Source: Sediminibacterium sp. C3 | GTDB taxonomy: Bacteria > Bacteroidota > Bacteroidia > Chitinophagales > Chitinophagaceae | Length of the DNA: 50,402 nt | Assembly: GCF_000508085.1 (NCBI RefSeq) | Contig: NZ_KI669560.1 | Coordinates: 1,958,255-2,008,656 of the forward strand | Direction of reading: 5' to 3' | Part shown: positions 1 to 9,649 of the stretch, piece after piece | How positions within the stretch are numbered: position 1 is the first letter of the stretch | Layout: each line of letters opens with the position of its first letter | Notes under the pieces: model-generated | Databases searched by the model: none | The model's input: only the letters and a program-made list of their open reading frames with translations | What the model was told of the DNA's origin: nothing | Made by a program: the position numbers and the translations under genes

Positions 1-51
1 GATGATTTGTTAATCGAATCATCATCCGGACAGCCATCTTCAACAGAATAA
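1..51 (+). CDS. C-terminal end of an upstream gene (partial, unidentified)
   Basis: The reading frame starting at base 1 is open and ends at TAA 49-51, three bases before the next start codon. The other two forward frames contain stops almost at once. The visible tail is about 16 residues, Ser/Glu-rich and polar (ends SSTE), which fits a disordered C-terminus. Nothing here identifies the family. In many Bacteroidota the gene before WbqC is signal peptidase I (lepB), but this is only a neighbourhood-based guess. Confidence 0.35.
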   Translation, partial: DDLLIESSSGQPSSTE

Positions 52-54
52 AAA

Positions 55-693
55 ATGAGTAAATTATTAATTGATTATCAATATTTTGGAACAGTTAATT
101 ACTATAAAATTTTGTTTCAGTTTTCAAATATTGAATTTGAAGAATATGAAAGCTATCAAAAAGGGAGTTTTCGCAACAGAACACCCATTCCAGGTGCCAA
201 TGGGGTAATCAATTTATCGGTACCTCTCCAGAAAGGGCGAGACCAGAAAGCCCTGTTCAGGGATATCAAAATTGATTACCGTGAGAAATGGATGGTTCAG
301 CAGATGCGAGCCCTGGACGCCTGTTATAACCGGGCACCTTTCTATGAATTTTACCGGGACGGCATCCGCGACTTACTGGGTCAGGAGGAAACCTATCTGA
401 TGGCACTGGATAAGAAATTGGTTGCATGGGTATTGAAAATGTTAAAGCATAAACCGGTCGTTTCTGCTACGGAACTTTATAGCCGTCCCGTAGACGGAGG
501 AATAATAGATGCCCGGAATACCGTTTTACCCGGTAAGGAACCGGATCAGGAGTTGGATTTGTCCGTTCCCGAATACGATCAGGTTTTTAAAGACAGAATT
601 GGATTCAAGCCCAATATGAGCATACTGGATTTACTTTTTTGTAATGGACCTTCCTCTGCTGGTCTATTGAAAAGCAGCAATAGCCGATTTTAA
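55..693 (+). CDS. WbqC family protein
   Basis: A 212-residue cytoplasmic protein with the WbqC-family pattern: an N-terminal segment with a paired Tyr-Phe/Tyr-Tyr region, NGVINLSVPL near residues 50-60, then DYREKWMVQQ and a C-terminal block ending SILDLLFCNGP. WbqC proteins are linked to surface-polysaccharide sugar synthesis in Proteobacteria, while the Bacteroidota homologues are a conserved housekeeping family of uncertain biochemical role. The ATG at 55 is the first possible start, because an in-frame stop lies at 49-51. It follows the preceding gene by only 3 bases, so the two are probably co-transcribed. Family assignment is firm; the reaction is unknown. Confidence 0.8.
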   Translation: MSKLLIDYQYFGTVNYYKILFQFSNIEFEEYESYQKGSFRNRTPIPGANGVINLSVPLQKGRDQKALFRDIKIDYREKWMVQQMRALDACYNRAPFYEFYRDGIRDLLGQEETYLMALDKKLVAWVLKMLKHKPVVSATELYSRPVDGGIIDARNTVLPGKEPDQELDLSVPEYDQVFKDRIGFKPNMSILDLLFCNGPSSAGLLKSSNSRF

Positions 694-773
694 TAGCTCT
701 TGGTTTTAAAAATTGCCTTTATTGGAGTATTATTGTTACTCAATTGCTGAAAGGAGAAAGCCCCCCCGAACTG

Positions 774-3700
774 ATGAAGAAATTTTGTTTTCTATTCTTA
801 TTGTTATCATTTGTTTTTAATGGCATTATTGCACAGGATTTTTCGAACAGAGGAAAGGATTTTTGGTTGGCTTATCCGGCCCATATTGACAATACCAATT
901 CCAGGATGGCGCTATACATTTCATCTACTGAAAATACCAATGGAGTGGTTGAATTGGATGGAAGGACGATTCCATTTTCTGTTACAGCTAATCAGGCCAC
1001 TACGGTTCAGATTTCTCCCGCTTTTTACCAGGTGTACAATGCGCAGGCAGATGGAACCAATGTGGGAAAAGGAATACACGTGACTTCAGAAAAGCCAATT
1101 GTGCTTTATTCCCATATTCTGAATGCTGCCCGATCGGGGTCAACTTTGGTTTTTCCCACCAATGTGTTGGGAAAGGAATATGTTTCTTTAAACTATACAC
1201 AAGTACCCAATCAAGGAAGGAGCCAGATTACAGTAGTTGCAACTGAGGACAATACAACGGTTGAGTTGAATTTAAAAGCCAACAGTTCCGGAGCTCCCAT
1301 TCGAGCTGCAGGACAGGCTTACACAGTGCCGCTGAATAAAGGGGATGTGTACCAGGTACAATCTATATCTGATTTAACCGGCTCAACCATAAGAAGTATT
1401 TCCACTACTGGTTCTACCTGTAAAGCCATTGCCGTATTTACCGGATCTTCCTGGACGGGATTTTGTTCTCCGTCTATAACCAGCGGTAACGGGGGAGACA
1501 ATTTATTTCAACAGGTTTTTCCCTCTAATGCCTGGGGCAGAAATTATATTACGGCTCCCTTTGCCAGAAAGCAGGGTGATTTATACAGGATAATTGTAAA
1601 AGACCCAACTACTGTTGTTACAGTAAATGGTGCTCAGTTGAATCCTAATACAATAAAGCAAAACAGTTATTACGATTTAACCAGTTCTCAGGCTAATATT
1701 ATAACATCAGACAAACCAATACTGGTAGTTCAATACATGACTTCCATGAGCTGTGATGGAGGCAATATTGGGGATCCTGAAATTATTACCATTAATCCGC
1801 TGGAGCAAACCATCAATAACGTGAGTGTTATTTCTGCAAGAAGAGATTTAACACCACCTGCAACCAATATTACCGTTCATTATTTGAATGTAATCATGAA
1901 GACTGCCAATACGGGAAGTCTTAAAATTGACGGAGCAGCACCATCGGCCAATTGGATTCCAATCCCTAATTCTGATTACTCTTATTTAAGGGAAGATGTG
2001 ACCAACAGTACGCAAACCAATCCTAGTCATAATATTAAAGCGGACAGTGGATTCATAGCTATTGCTTATGGAATGGGTAATGTAGAGAGTTATGGATACA
2101 ATGCGGGAACCAATATAGTGGACCTTAATCCACCCGTTACTATTCAGAATCAGTTTCCTCGTCTGGCTACAGTCAATTATTCTGCAACCTGTGTGGGAAC
2201 CAGCTTTTCTATCAAACTTGCCCTGAGTTATCAACCCACAAAAATTGTTCTGGATTTTACCAATTCCAATCAACTAACCGGGCCGCCAACACTAACCTAC
2301 AATCCAACTAATTACGATTCCTCCTATACATCCAACGGTAAAACCTATTACGTTTATAAAATACCACAATCCTATACATTTACTGCTGCTGGCACTTATC
2401 CGGTTAAATTCACCACTACTTCCTTGTCTCCGCAATCGGATGGTTGCAGCAATACCAACGAACAGGAAATCACAGATAATATTGTTGTAGGTGAAGCACC
2501 TGTGGCAAAGTTTACCATTGCTTCTGTTGATTCAGGTTGCGTTGCTGCTCCTGTACAATTAACCGATCAATCAACTGGTTCAGGAAGGTCGATTGTTGCC
2601 TGGAACTGGGACTTTGGCGACGGAACCACATCAACAGATAAGAGTCCGCTCAAGACATTTGCTACTGCCGGAAATTATTCAGTGAAGCTTTCTGCTATTT
2701 CCGATTTTGGTTGTGTTGCTTTTGAAACGCTTGCTGTTAATTTATCTAATAAACCGCAGGCTAAGTTTACGGTTCCAACTGTGACCTGTGAGAACAGCAA
2801 TATTGTTTTTACAGACGCTTCCACTCTTACGGCTGGTGCTGCCAATAATACCATAGCCCAATGGAAATGGAACCTGGACAATGGGGCAGGAGTGGTTACG
2901 CAAAATACCAATACCGCCCAATCACATACCTATACTACCTGGGGTACAAAAAATGTATACTTAAATGTTGTCAGCAATACCGGATGTGTAAGTGATACCT
3001 TTAGATTGCCAGGCGGGTTCAGTGCGAATCCATTGCCCGTTGTGGGTTTTGTTTTGCCGGAAGTTTGTCTGAATGATGCAACGGCAACCTTTACGGATAC
3101 CTCCAAAATTGCAGATGGTTCTGAAGCTGGCTTTAGTTATGTATGGAAATTTGATGATGGGGTTTCTACAGTTCCGGCAGATAAACGTCCTGTTCCTTTG
3201 AGTACAACTACCACTTTAAAAACGGTATCGCCCAGTTATAAATGGTTCGGAAATTATACGGTTAGCCTGCAAGTCACATCCAGTAAGGGTTGTGTGTCAA
3301 CAGACAGCAAGGCTTTTACGGTAAACGGTAGTACGCCAGTTCCTAAGTTTGAAGTGGCCAATCTGCTAAATAGTATTCCTCTGTGTACCAATGATACCAT
3401 CAGAATCATCAATCAGAGTACTGTTGATTTTGGCGACGTAACAAAGCTGGAAGTCTATTGGGATTTCGCAGGTGCGCCAGCATCCGTTGTTACAGATCAG
3501 ACGCCTGCGATGAACAAACTATACGCAATCCGCTATGGCATCCCTACCACATCTGCAACTCCTGCTACCAAGAATTATTCGGTAATGATTAAAGCTTATT
3601 CAGGGCAATCAGAATCCTGTTCCAGAACCCTCACTAAAATTGTTCCCGTAACCTATGCCCCTGCAGTCAGCTTCGCAGACATAAGAGATATCTGTTACGA

Positions 3701-5186
3701 TGCAACACCAAGGCTCATTACACAGGGATCTTATATATCTGCCATCAGTGCAACAGAAACCTATTCGGGAAAAGGAATCAGCGCTGCAGGACTATTGAAT
3801 CCTATAACAACTGGGGTAGGCAATGACACTTTAAAATACCTGGTACAAAACAATGCTGGTTGTAAAGATTCCGCATATCAGCCTATTACTGTTTGGCCTT
3901 CGCCTGTTGCCAAATGGGGCATTGCTGATCCCGCCTGCGAAGAAAACAATTTGCTATTCACTGATAGCTCTGTTGCCAATTTCAGCAATATTGCTACCTG
4001 GAACTGGAATTTCGGGGATGGACAAAACAGTGCAAGAAATAGTAATGCTCCGTTCCCACATGTTTTTGCAACAGCTCAATCCTATACTGCATCACTGCAG
4101 GTAGTAACCGATAGTGGTTGTGTAAGTACGGTTAACCAACAAATCATTCGCGTGAATCACTTGCCCAAACCTGCTTTCAGCCTGCCTGAAATTTGTTTGC
4201 CGGACGGGAGGGGTAAATTCCTGAATCAAAGTACCATTGCAGATGGTTCTGAAGCATTATTTAGTTATGCCTGGAATTTTGGTGATCCCAATGACCCCAG
4301 TTCATCCACGCTTAAAGAACCTACCCACCGATACACAACAACAGGCAATAAAGATGTAAAATTGACCATTACCTCAAAAGATGGTTGCGTGGATTCTTTA
4401 ACGCAAACCCTTACTACCATTTACCCCTGGCCCAAAGCCAATCTGATTGCTTCCCGAACTGAAGTCTGTCTTGGCGATAATATTCAATTTACCGATCAGG
4501 GAAATGGTATCACCAGTGCACCAGTAAGATGGGAATGGAATCTCGGTGGTTCTGATCGATCCACGTTACAAAACCCATCAAAACTATTTACCGATTCTGG
4601 TAGTTTTAACGTGAGTTATTATTTCTATAATTCGCAGGGATGTGTTAGCGATACCGTGAGTCAGGTTATTACGGTGCATCCTTATCCGGTGCTGGAACTA
4701 GGTCCGAATCTGGTAGTGCTGGAAGGAGGAACCAAGGCATTGAAACCAGAGTGGGTGTATGGAACCAACCTGAATTATCAATGGACCCCGGCTACGTACT
4801 TAAATAGTACAACGGATTCAATACCCAAAACAACTCCTTTAGGCGATATTACCTATCGATTGAATCTTACAGGCATTGGTGGTTGTACGGTAACAGATAC
4901 GGTATTTGTAAAATTGCTACTTGCACCTGTGATTCCCAATGCATTTTCACCCAATGGAGACGGGATAAATGATCGATGGAGAATTCAGTACCTGGAAAGT
5001 TATCCAGGGGCAACGGTAGATGTATACGACAGATATGGAGGGCTTGTATTCAGCAGTATTGAGTATGCGGTGGATTGGGATGGAACCCGGAACGGTAAGC
5101 CATTGCCAGTTGGAACCTATTATTATGTGATTAACCCAAAGAACGGTAGAAAAATCATTACCGGATCTGTAACAATTATAAGATAA
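774..5186 (+). CDS. IgGFc-binding-like / PKD-repeat protein with type B gliding-motility C-terminal domain
   Basis: A 1470-residue secreted protein. Residues 1-20 form a signal peptide (FLFLLLSFVF, cleavage IIA|QDF). About residues 20-440 resemble the IgGFc-binding N-terminal domain (GKDFWLAYPA, then MALYISS). PKD-type domains follow, recognisable by WNWDFGDG-like strands near residues 609, 695, 789, 1076, 1165 and 1253, with a weaker one near 896; most end in a Gly-Cys. The last 85 residues (VIPNAFSPNGDGINDRW onward) match the gliding-motility-associated type B sorting domain of type IX secretion cargo. I chose the ATG at 774, with AAGGAG upstream, because it begins the signal peptide; a TTG at 744 is possible but less likely. 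The next gene, a PorP/SprF homologue, starts one base after the stop, the usual arrangement for a type B cargo and its partner. A role as adhesin or surface-attached protein is inferred. Confidence 0.88.
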   Translation: MKKFCFLFLLLSFVFNGIIAQDFSNRGKDFWLAYPAHIDNTNSRMALYISSTENTNGVVELDGRTIPFSVTANQATTVQISPAFYQVYNAQADGTNVGKGIHVTSEKPIVLYSHILNAARSGSTLVFPTNVLGKEYVSLNYTQVPNQGRSQITVVATEDNTTVELNLKANSSGAPIRAAGQAYTVPLNKGDVYQVQSISDLTGSTIRSISTTGSTCKAIAVFTGSSWTGFCSPSITSGNGGDNLFQQVFPSNAWGRNYITAPFARKQGDLYRIIVKDPTTVVTVNGAQLNPNTIKQNSYYDLTSSQANIITSDKPILVVQYMTSMSCDGGNIGDPEIITINPLEQTINNVSVISARRDLTPPATNITVHYLNVIMKTANTGSLKIDGAAPSANWIPIPNSDYSYLREDVTNSTQTNPSHNIKADSGFIAIAYGMGNVESYGYNAGTNIVDLNPPVTIQNQFPRLATVNYSATCVGTSFSIKLALSYQPTKIVLDFTNSNQLTGPPTLTYNPTNYDSSYTSNGKTYYVYKIPQSYTFTAAGTYPVKFTTTSLSPQSDGCSNTNEQEITDNIVVGEAPVAKFTIASVDSGCVAAPVQLTDQSTGSGRSIVAWNWDFGDGTTSTDKSPLKTFATAGNYSVKLSAISDFGCVAFETLAVNLSNKPQAKFTVPTVTCENSNIVFTDASTLTAGAANNTIAQWKWNLDNGAGVVTQNTNTAQSHTYTTWGTKNVYLNVVSNTGCVSDTFRLPGGFSANPLPVVGFVLPEVCLNDATATFTDTSKIADGSEAGFSYVWKFDDGVSTVPADKRPVPLSTTTTLKTVSPSYKWFGNYTVSLQVTSSKGCVSTDSKAFTVNGSTPVPKFEVANLLNSIPLCTNDTIRIINQSTVDFGDVTKLEVYWDFAGAPASVVTDQTPAMNKLYAIRYGIPTTSATPATKNYSVMIKAYSGQSESCSRTLTKIVPVTYAPAVSFADIRDICYDATPRLITQGSYISAISATETYSGKGISAAGLLNPITTGVGNDTLKYLVQNNAGCKDSAYQPITVWPSPVAKWGIADPACEENNLLFTDSSVANFSNIATWNWNFGDGQNSARNSNAPFPHVFATAQSYTASLQVVTDSGCVSTVNQQIIRVNHLPKPAFSLPEICLPDGRGKFLNQSTIADGSEALFSYAWNFGDPNDPSSSTLKEPTHRYTTTGNKDVKLTITSKDGCVDSLTQTLTTIYPWPKANLIASRTEVCLGDNIQFTDQGNGITSAPVRWEWNLGGSDRSTLQNPSKLFTDSGSFNVSYYFYNSQGCVSDTVSQVITVHPYPVLELGPNLVVLEGGTKALKPEWVYGTNLNYQWTPATYLNSTTDSIPKTTPLGDITYRLNLTGIGGCTVTDTVFVKLLLAPVIPNAFSPNGDGINDRWRIQYLESYPGATVDVYDRYGGLVFSSIEYAVDWDGTRNGKPLPVGTYYYVINPKNGRKIITGSVTIIR

Positions 5187-5187
5187 C

Positions 5188-6213
5188 ATGAGGCATAAGG
5201 GATTTCTTTTTTTGGTGGGATTAGGACTAATGCTTTTGGCAAATGCTCAGCAACGCCCTTATTATACCCAGTATATCATGAACAATTTCATGATCAATCC
5301 TGCGGTAGCCGGTATTGAAAATTATTGGGATGTTAAAGCAAGTCATAGAATGCAGTGGGTAGGGTTGCAGGATGCACCCGTAACCACTTATCTTTCCATG
5401 CATGGGCCATTAAAAAAAGATCCTTATCAGAGTGCTTCTGCAACAGGCTTCAGAGCTAAAGGGATGAATCCAAGGGGAGAAGCCTATTGGAGAGATTATC
5501 AGGCAGCGCCTTCCCATCATGGAGTGGGATTTACTATACTGAATGATAAAACCGGCCCATTGAATCGATTTGCTGCCTATGGTACCTACAGTTATCATAT
5601 TGGATTATCGCCGACCATGAATTTATCGGCAGGTATTTCAGCAGGTATAACCAATATGAGTCTGGATGCTTCCAAATTGAATTTCGGTAATACAACCGTT
5701 GATCCGGCAGTTGCTTCCAGTGGTTTAATCAATCGCATCAAACCTGATATTAGTGCCGGGCTTTGGTTGTACTCTAAGGATTATTTTATTGGTTTGGCCG
5801 CACAACAAATCATCCCGCAGAATATTGCCTTCTCCGACAATACGGTTTCCTTAACAAAAGGAAAGTTGGTGCCCCATCTTTTTTTAAGTGCGGGTTACAG
5901 GATTCCTTTATCTGAAGATTTGACCTTACTTCCCTCTGCATTAATCAGATATATCAGTCCCTTGCCACTGGGTTTTGACATCAATGCCAAATTGCAATAT
6001 CAGGACTTATTATGGGCAGGTACTTCTTACCGTTACAAAGATGGTTTTGCAGCCATGGTGGGAATCAATATTAGCAATACCCTGAATATTGGGTATTCCT
6101 ATGATATACAAACTTCGCGTTTGAATACCATTAGCAAAGGAACCCATGAAATACTGTTCGGATTTTTATTGGGCAATCGTTACGGAGACTGGTGTCCTAC
6201 CAAACTTTGGTAA
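5188..6213 (+). CDS. PorP/SprF family type IX secretion system outer-membrane protein
   Basis: A 341-residue protein with a signal peptide (FLFLVGLGLMLLANA|QQ) and the family's opening signature YYTQYIMNNFMINPAVAG, followed by alternating beta-strand segments that suggest an outer-membrane barrel. In Bacteroidota, PorP/SprF homologues lie directly downstream of genes for type B C-terminal-domain proteins and help to secrete or anchor them (SprF for SprB in Flavobacterium johnsoniae). Here the start codon comes one base after the stop of the giant PKD gene, so the two are almost certainly one operon. Several paralogues per genome are normal; this one is probably specific to its neighbour rather than the core PorP. 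Confidence 0.9.
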   Translation: MRHKGFLFLVGLGLMLLANAQQRPYYTQYIMNNFMINPAVAGIENYWDVKASHRMQWVGLQDAPVTTYLSMHGPLKKDPYQSASATGFRAKGMNPRGEAYWRDYQAAPSHHGVGFTILNDKTGPLNRFAAYGTYSYHIGLSPTMNLSAGISAGITNMSLDASKLNFGNTTVDPAVASSGLINRIKPDISAGLWLYSKDYFIGLAAQQIIPQNIAFSDNTVSLTKGKLVPHLFLSAGYRIPLSEDLTLLPSALIRYISPLPLGFDINAKLQYQDLLWAGTSYRYKDGFAAMVGINISNTLNIGYSYDIQTSRLNTISKGTHEILFGFLLGNRYGDWCPTKLW

Positions 6214-6241
6214 GGTGCATATAGTTCGGAGGCGGCTTCTA

Positions 6242-6730
6242 TTAAATCTTTCTGAGCATCCAGATATCACAACCATTGTGACCTGAATTTCCCATGGGGC
6301 CTTCTAAATAATGGAAGCCGAATTGTTCGTACACTTTAACTGCTTTATTCAGCTCCGGCATGGTTTCTAAATATACTTCGGTATAGCCTGCTTTTTTAGC
6401 TTCGGCTAAAACATAGTCAATCATTTTTCTTCCAAGCCCCATTCCTCGTACAGAAGCATTCAAATACATTTTAACCAGCTCACAAGTGGTTTCAGGCAAA
6501 CCTTCCGTAGGAAAATATCCTGCACCACCTACAATCACGCCATCTCTTTCTGCAATGAAATAGCCGCTTTTGGGAGTAGAGGCAAATAGTTCAAACAGAT
6601 GATCGGTGGTGTCATCATAAAATACGGTCCCTGGTTTATTGGCGCCGAATTCAGTTAAAGCAGTGCGTATAATATGCGCAATAGCTGTATTGTCCGTTAG
6701 TTGTATAGGTCTGATGATAACCGCATCCAT
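6242..6730 (-). CDS. GNAT family N-acetyltransferase
   Basis: A 162-residue single-domain GCN5-related acetyltransferase. The acetyl-CoA pyrophosphate-binding motif is visible as RGMGLGRKMIDYVL near residues 95-108, preceded by the strand CELVKMYLN and followed by EVYLETMPELNKAVKVYEQFGF, the usual GNAT C-terminal half. The substrate cannot be read from sequence. Its ATG lies one base after the stop of the glucose-6-phosphate isomerase gene, so it is probably translated from the same transcript. It converges on the PorP/SprF gene with a 28-bp gap in which I see no clear terminator. Confidence 0.88.
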   Translation of the reverse strand: MDAVIIRPIQLTDNTAIAHIIRTALTEFGANKPGTVFYDDTTDHLFELFASTPKSGYFIAERDGVIVGGAGYFPTEGLPETTCELVKMYLNASVRGMGLGRKMIDYVLAEAKKAGYTEVYLETMPELNKAVKVYEQFGFHYLEGPMGNSGHNGCDIWMLRKI

Positions 6731-6731
6731 A

Positions 6732-8399
6732 TTATGCCTCCGACTGTTTTCTGAAATTCTTGAAACTATTGATTAAGCCGTTTGTAGACGAATCATGGCT
6801 GCTAACAGGCGTTTCATCAGTTAGCTCCGGTAAAATTTTATTGGCCAGTTCCTTACCCAGTTCAACACCCCATTGATCGTAACTGAAAATATTCCAGATA
6901 ACTCCCTGAACAAATATTTTATGCTCGTATAAAGCAATCAGTAAACCAAGGGTCGCAGGATCTATTTGCTTTACCAAAATAGAGTTGGTGGGTTTATTTC
7001 CCGAAAACACTTTGAAAGGACTTAGCTTTTTTATTTCATCGTCTTTCTTTTCGGCTTTCATTAATTCTACTTTTACTTCATTCTCAGACTTGCCATTCAT
7101 TAAGGCTTCGGTCTGTGCAAAGAAGTTCGATAACAGTTTTACATGGTGATCGCCAATTGGATTGTGTGATATTGCCGGTGCTATGAAATCGCAGGGTATC
7201 AGTGGCGTTCCCTGATGAATTAATTGATAAAACGCATGTTGACCATTGGTGCCTGGTTCGCCCCAGATAATCGGACCTGTAGCATAGTTTACCGGGTTCC
7301 CATTTCGGTCGGTGCTCTTTCCATTGCTCTCCATATTGCCCTGCTGAAAATAGGCTGCAAATCGGTGCATGTACTGGTCGTAAGGCAAAATGGCTTCGCT
7401 CTGTGCACCAAAGAAATTGGTGTACCAGATGCCCAGCAATGCCATGATTACGGGAATATTCTGCTGAAATTTTTCATTTCTGAAATGTTCATCGGCTTTA
7501 TGCGCCCCTTTTAGTAAGGCTTCAAAATGGTTGTAACCAATGGTTAATGCAATGGATAAGCCAATGGCACTCCACAGGGAGTACCTGCCACCAACCCAAT
7601 CCCAGAATTCAAACATATTGTTCTTATCAATTCCAAAGGCGGTAACCGCTTTTTCATTGGTACTTAAAGCCGCAAAATGCTTGGCAATATGGGCTTCGTC
7701 CTTTGCGTGTTCAAGGAACCAGTTTCTTGCCGTAAAGGCATTGGTCATGGTTTCCTGAGTTGTGAAAGTTTTAGAGGCAATCAGGAATAGGGTTTCCTCA
7801 GGGTTTACTTTTTTTAACGTCTCAGCAATATGGGTGCCATCCACGTTGCTCACAAAATAGGAGTGGATGCCTTTAACCCAATAAGGTTTTAGCGCTTCAG
7901 TAACCATCACGGGTCCCAGGTCGCTGCCGCCAATCCCAATGTTTACAATGTATTTGATGGCTTTGCCGGTATATCCTCTCCAGGATTGGCTGTGTACCTG
8001 CTCGCAAAAGGCAGCCATTTGTTGCTGTACCTTTTTTATTTTAGGCATGATGTCTTTTCCATCCACCAGAATTGGGGTGTCTGAAAAATTGCGCAATGCA
8101 GTATGTAATACCGATCTGTTCTCGGTTTCATTGATTTTTATGCCTGCAAACTGATCTCGGATGGCTTCACTCAGCTGACATTCATCAGCCAGCTGAAACA
8201 GCAGCTGCATGGTTTTGGGATTGATAATATTCTTGGAAAAATCAAACACCAACTGGTCTAAACAAAGAGAAAAATGTTGAAATCTTTCCGGATCTGCAGC
8301 AAAAAGATCCTTCATATGCTTTCTGCTCATCTCATCATCGTAATGCTTCTTTAATAAAAACCAGGCTTGTGTACTCGTAGGATTAATTCTTGGTAGCAT
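6732..8399 (-). CDS. pgi: Glucose-6-phosphate isomerase
   Basis: A 555-residue cytoplasmic enzyme interconverting glucose 6-phosphate and fructose 6-phosphate in glycolysis and gluconeogenesis. Family motifs are intact: [16 protein letters not shown] (sugar-phosphate isomerase domain), [27 protein letters not shown], the signature [19 protein letters not shown] carrying the catalytic Glu and His, and the C-terminal DQWGVELGK block with the active-site Lys. Length matches the long eubacterial form (E. coli about 549). The ATG at 8399 gives the typical start and there is no signal peptide. The GNAT gene follows one base downstream. Confidence 0.97.
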   Translation of the reverse strand: MLPRINPTSTQAWFLLKKHYDDEMSRKHMKDLFAADPERFQHFSLCLDQLVFDFSKNIINPKTMQLLFQLADECQLSEAIRDQFAGIKINETENRSVLHTALRNFSDTPILVDGKDIMPKIKKVQQQMAAFCEQVHSQSWRGYTGKAIKYIVNIGIGGSDLGPVMVTEALKPYWVKGIHSYFVSNVDGTHIAETLKKVNPEETLFLIASKTFTTQETMTNAFTARNWFLEHAKDEAHIAKHFAALSTNEKAVTAFGIDKNNMFEFWDWVGGRYSLWSAIGLSIALTIGYNHFEALLKGAHKADEHFRNEKFQQNIPVIMALLGIWYTNFFGAQSEAILPYDQYMHRFAAYFQQGNMESNGKSTDRNGNPVNYATGPIIWGEPGTNGQHAFYQLIHQGTPLIPCDFIAPAISHNPIGDHHVKLLSNFFAQTEALMNGKSENEVKVELMKAEKKDDEIKKLSPFKVFSGNKPTNSILVKQIDPATLGLLIALYEHKIFVQGVIWNIFSYDQWGVELGKELANKILPELTDETPVSSHDSSTNGLINSFKNFRKQSEA

Positions 8400-8441
8400 A
8401 TTCTAAATATCTGCAGTTCAATTTTGAGGCATTAAAGTTAT

Positions 8442-9458
8442 TTAAAGGGATTCAATCTCCCTAATCGTTTGCTTTACCATACTTTCAGAAATGTCTAAAT
8501 GGGTAACAATTCTCACCTGGGTAGGGCTCATGGCGATGGCCAGAATGCCTTTTAAAGCCAATGCTTCCACCAATGATTTGGGGGTAAATCTACCCTTGAC
8601 TTCAAATAAAACAATATTGGTTTCCACGGGTGGGATTGTGCCCACAAAATCCTTCTTTTGTAAAGCTTCCACTATCAGTGCTGCATGGTGATGGTCTTGT
8701 TCCAGCCGATCCACCTGATTTTTCAGCGCATACAAAGCACCTGCAGCCAGATAGCCTGCCTGTCGCATTCCCCCTCCCAGGGCTTTTCTGATCCGGCGTG
8801 CTCTTTTTATAAAATCCTTATTACCCAATAATACACTTCCTACTGGTGCACCCAAACCTTTGCTAAGGCAAACAGAAACAGAATCGAAAACCCGACCATA
8901 CTGTTCGGGCTTTTCTTTTTTGGCAACAATGGCATTAAAAACGCGGGCGCCGTCTAAATGAAGACTTAAATTATTATTTAAACAAACTTCTTTAATTAAT
9001 TGAATATCATCGAAATTATAGCAGGTTCCGCCACCTCGGTTGGCCGTATTTTCTAGACTTACCAAACGGCTCAAAGGTCGATGTACGTCTTCCTTATTGT
9101 TAACGGCTGCTGCTACCTGATCGGCTGTAATCCTTCCAAAATTGCCAGAAATCAATTGTACGGACGCACCCGAATTGGAGGCAATTCCACCCCCTTCATA
9201 CAGATAAACATGGGAGAGGGCTTCACAAATAACTTCGTCTCCCGGTTGGGTATGGCATTTAATGGCAATCTGATTGGTCATGGTGCCACTTGGACAGAAC
9301 AAGCCTGCTTCCATATTAAACATTTCAGCGCTTAAACGCTCCAATTCATTGATAGTTGGGTCTTCTCCAAACACATCGTCTCCCACAACGGCTTCCTGCA
9401 TGGCTTTCAACATACCCGCTGTAGGCCTGGTTACCGTGTCCGATCTGAAATCAATCAT
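8442..9458 (-). CDS. ltaE: Low-specificity L-threonine aldolase
   Basis: A 338-residue PLP-dependent enzyme that cleaves L-threonine or allo-threonine to glycine and acetaldehyde. It opens with the canonical [13 protein letters not shown], contains [10 protein letters not shown], the [10 protein letters not shown] block with the PLP-contacting Asp, and the Schiff-base lysine in [13 protein letters not shown]. The frame extends upstream to an ATG at 9536, but those 26 extra residues are basic, not conserved in the family, and run toward the divergent sigma-factor promoter, so I place the start at 9458. Upstream lies the divergent sigma-factor gene; downstream, pgi follows after 42 bp on the same strand. 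Confidence 0.92.
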   Translation of the reverse strand: MIDFRSDTVTRPTAGMLKAMQEAVVGDDVFGEDPTINELERLSAEMFNMEAGLFCPSGTMTNQIAIKCHTQPGDEVICEALSHVYLYEGGGIASNSGASVQLISGNFGRITADQVAAAVNNKEDVHRPLSRLVSLENTANRGGGTCYNFDDIQLIKEVCLNNNLSLHLDGARVFNAIVAKKEKPEQYGRVFDSVSVCLSKGLGAPVGSVLLGNKDFIKRARRIRKALGGGMRQAGYLAAGALYALKNQVDRLEQDHHHAALIVEALQKKDFVGTIPPVETNIVLFEVKGRFTPKSLVEALALKGILAIAMSPTQVRIVTHLDISESMVKQTIREIESL

Positions 9459-9546
9459 AAGTCCAGCTTTTTTACAAATAAGCTTGATTTTGATGGAATT
9501 ACCAAGTTTTTTTGCGGGTTTAAGCATGAAATTCATTGTAAAATTG

Positions 9547-9554
9547 TACCTTTG
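9547..9554 (+). promoter_or_regulatory. -7 element TACCTTTG of the sigma-factor gene promoter
   Basis: TACCTTTG is an exact match to the Bacteroidota housekeeping -7 consensus TAnnTTTG. It lies about 95 bp before the sigma-factor start, giving a predicted leader of about 90 nt. I do not see a well-spaced TTG/TTTG -33 element, so strength is uncertain. If used, the gene would be read by its own product. Confidence 0.55.
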
Positions 9555-9649
9555 TATTTATCGTAATTTTTGGAGAATTATACCGTTTTTAATTTTTATT
9601 ATAACAAATCCGGTATTCTACTCGTTATACAATAAAGCAACAGTACAAC

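Noticed and set aside
744..773. Upstream TTG start for the PKD gene
   Set aside because: It would add ten polar residues (LKGESPPEL) before a normal signal peptide; the ATG at 774 fits better and has AAGGAG upstream.
9474..9480. A promoter for the threonine aldolase gene
   Set aside because: The segment CAAATAA does not match the minus-strand form CAAAnnTA of the -7 element, so no promoter is called.
9459..9536. Longer N-terminus for threonine aldolase
   Set aside because: The 26 extra residues are basic and unlike the family; [10 protein letters not shown] is the usual start.
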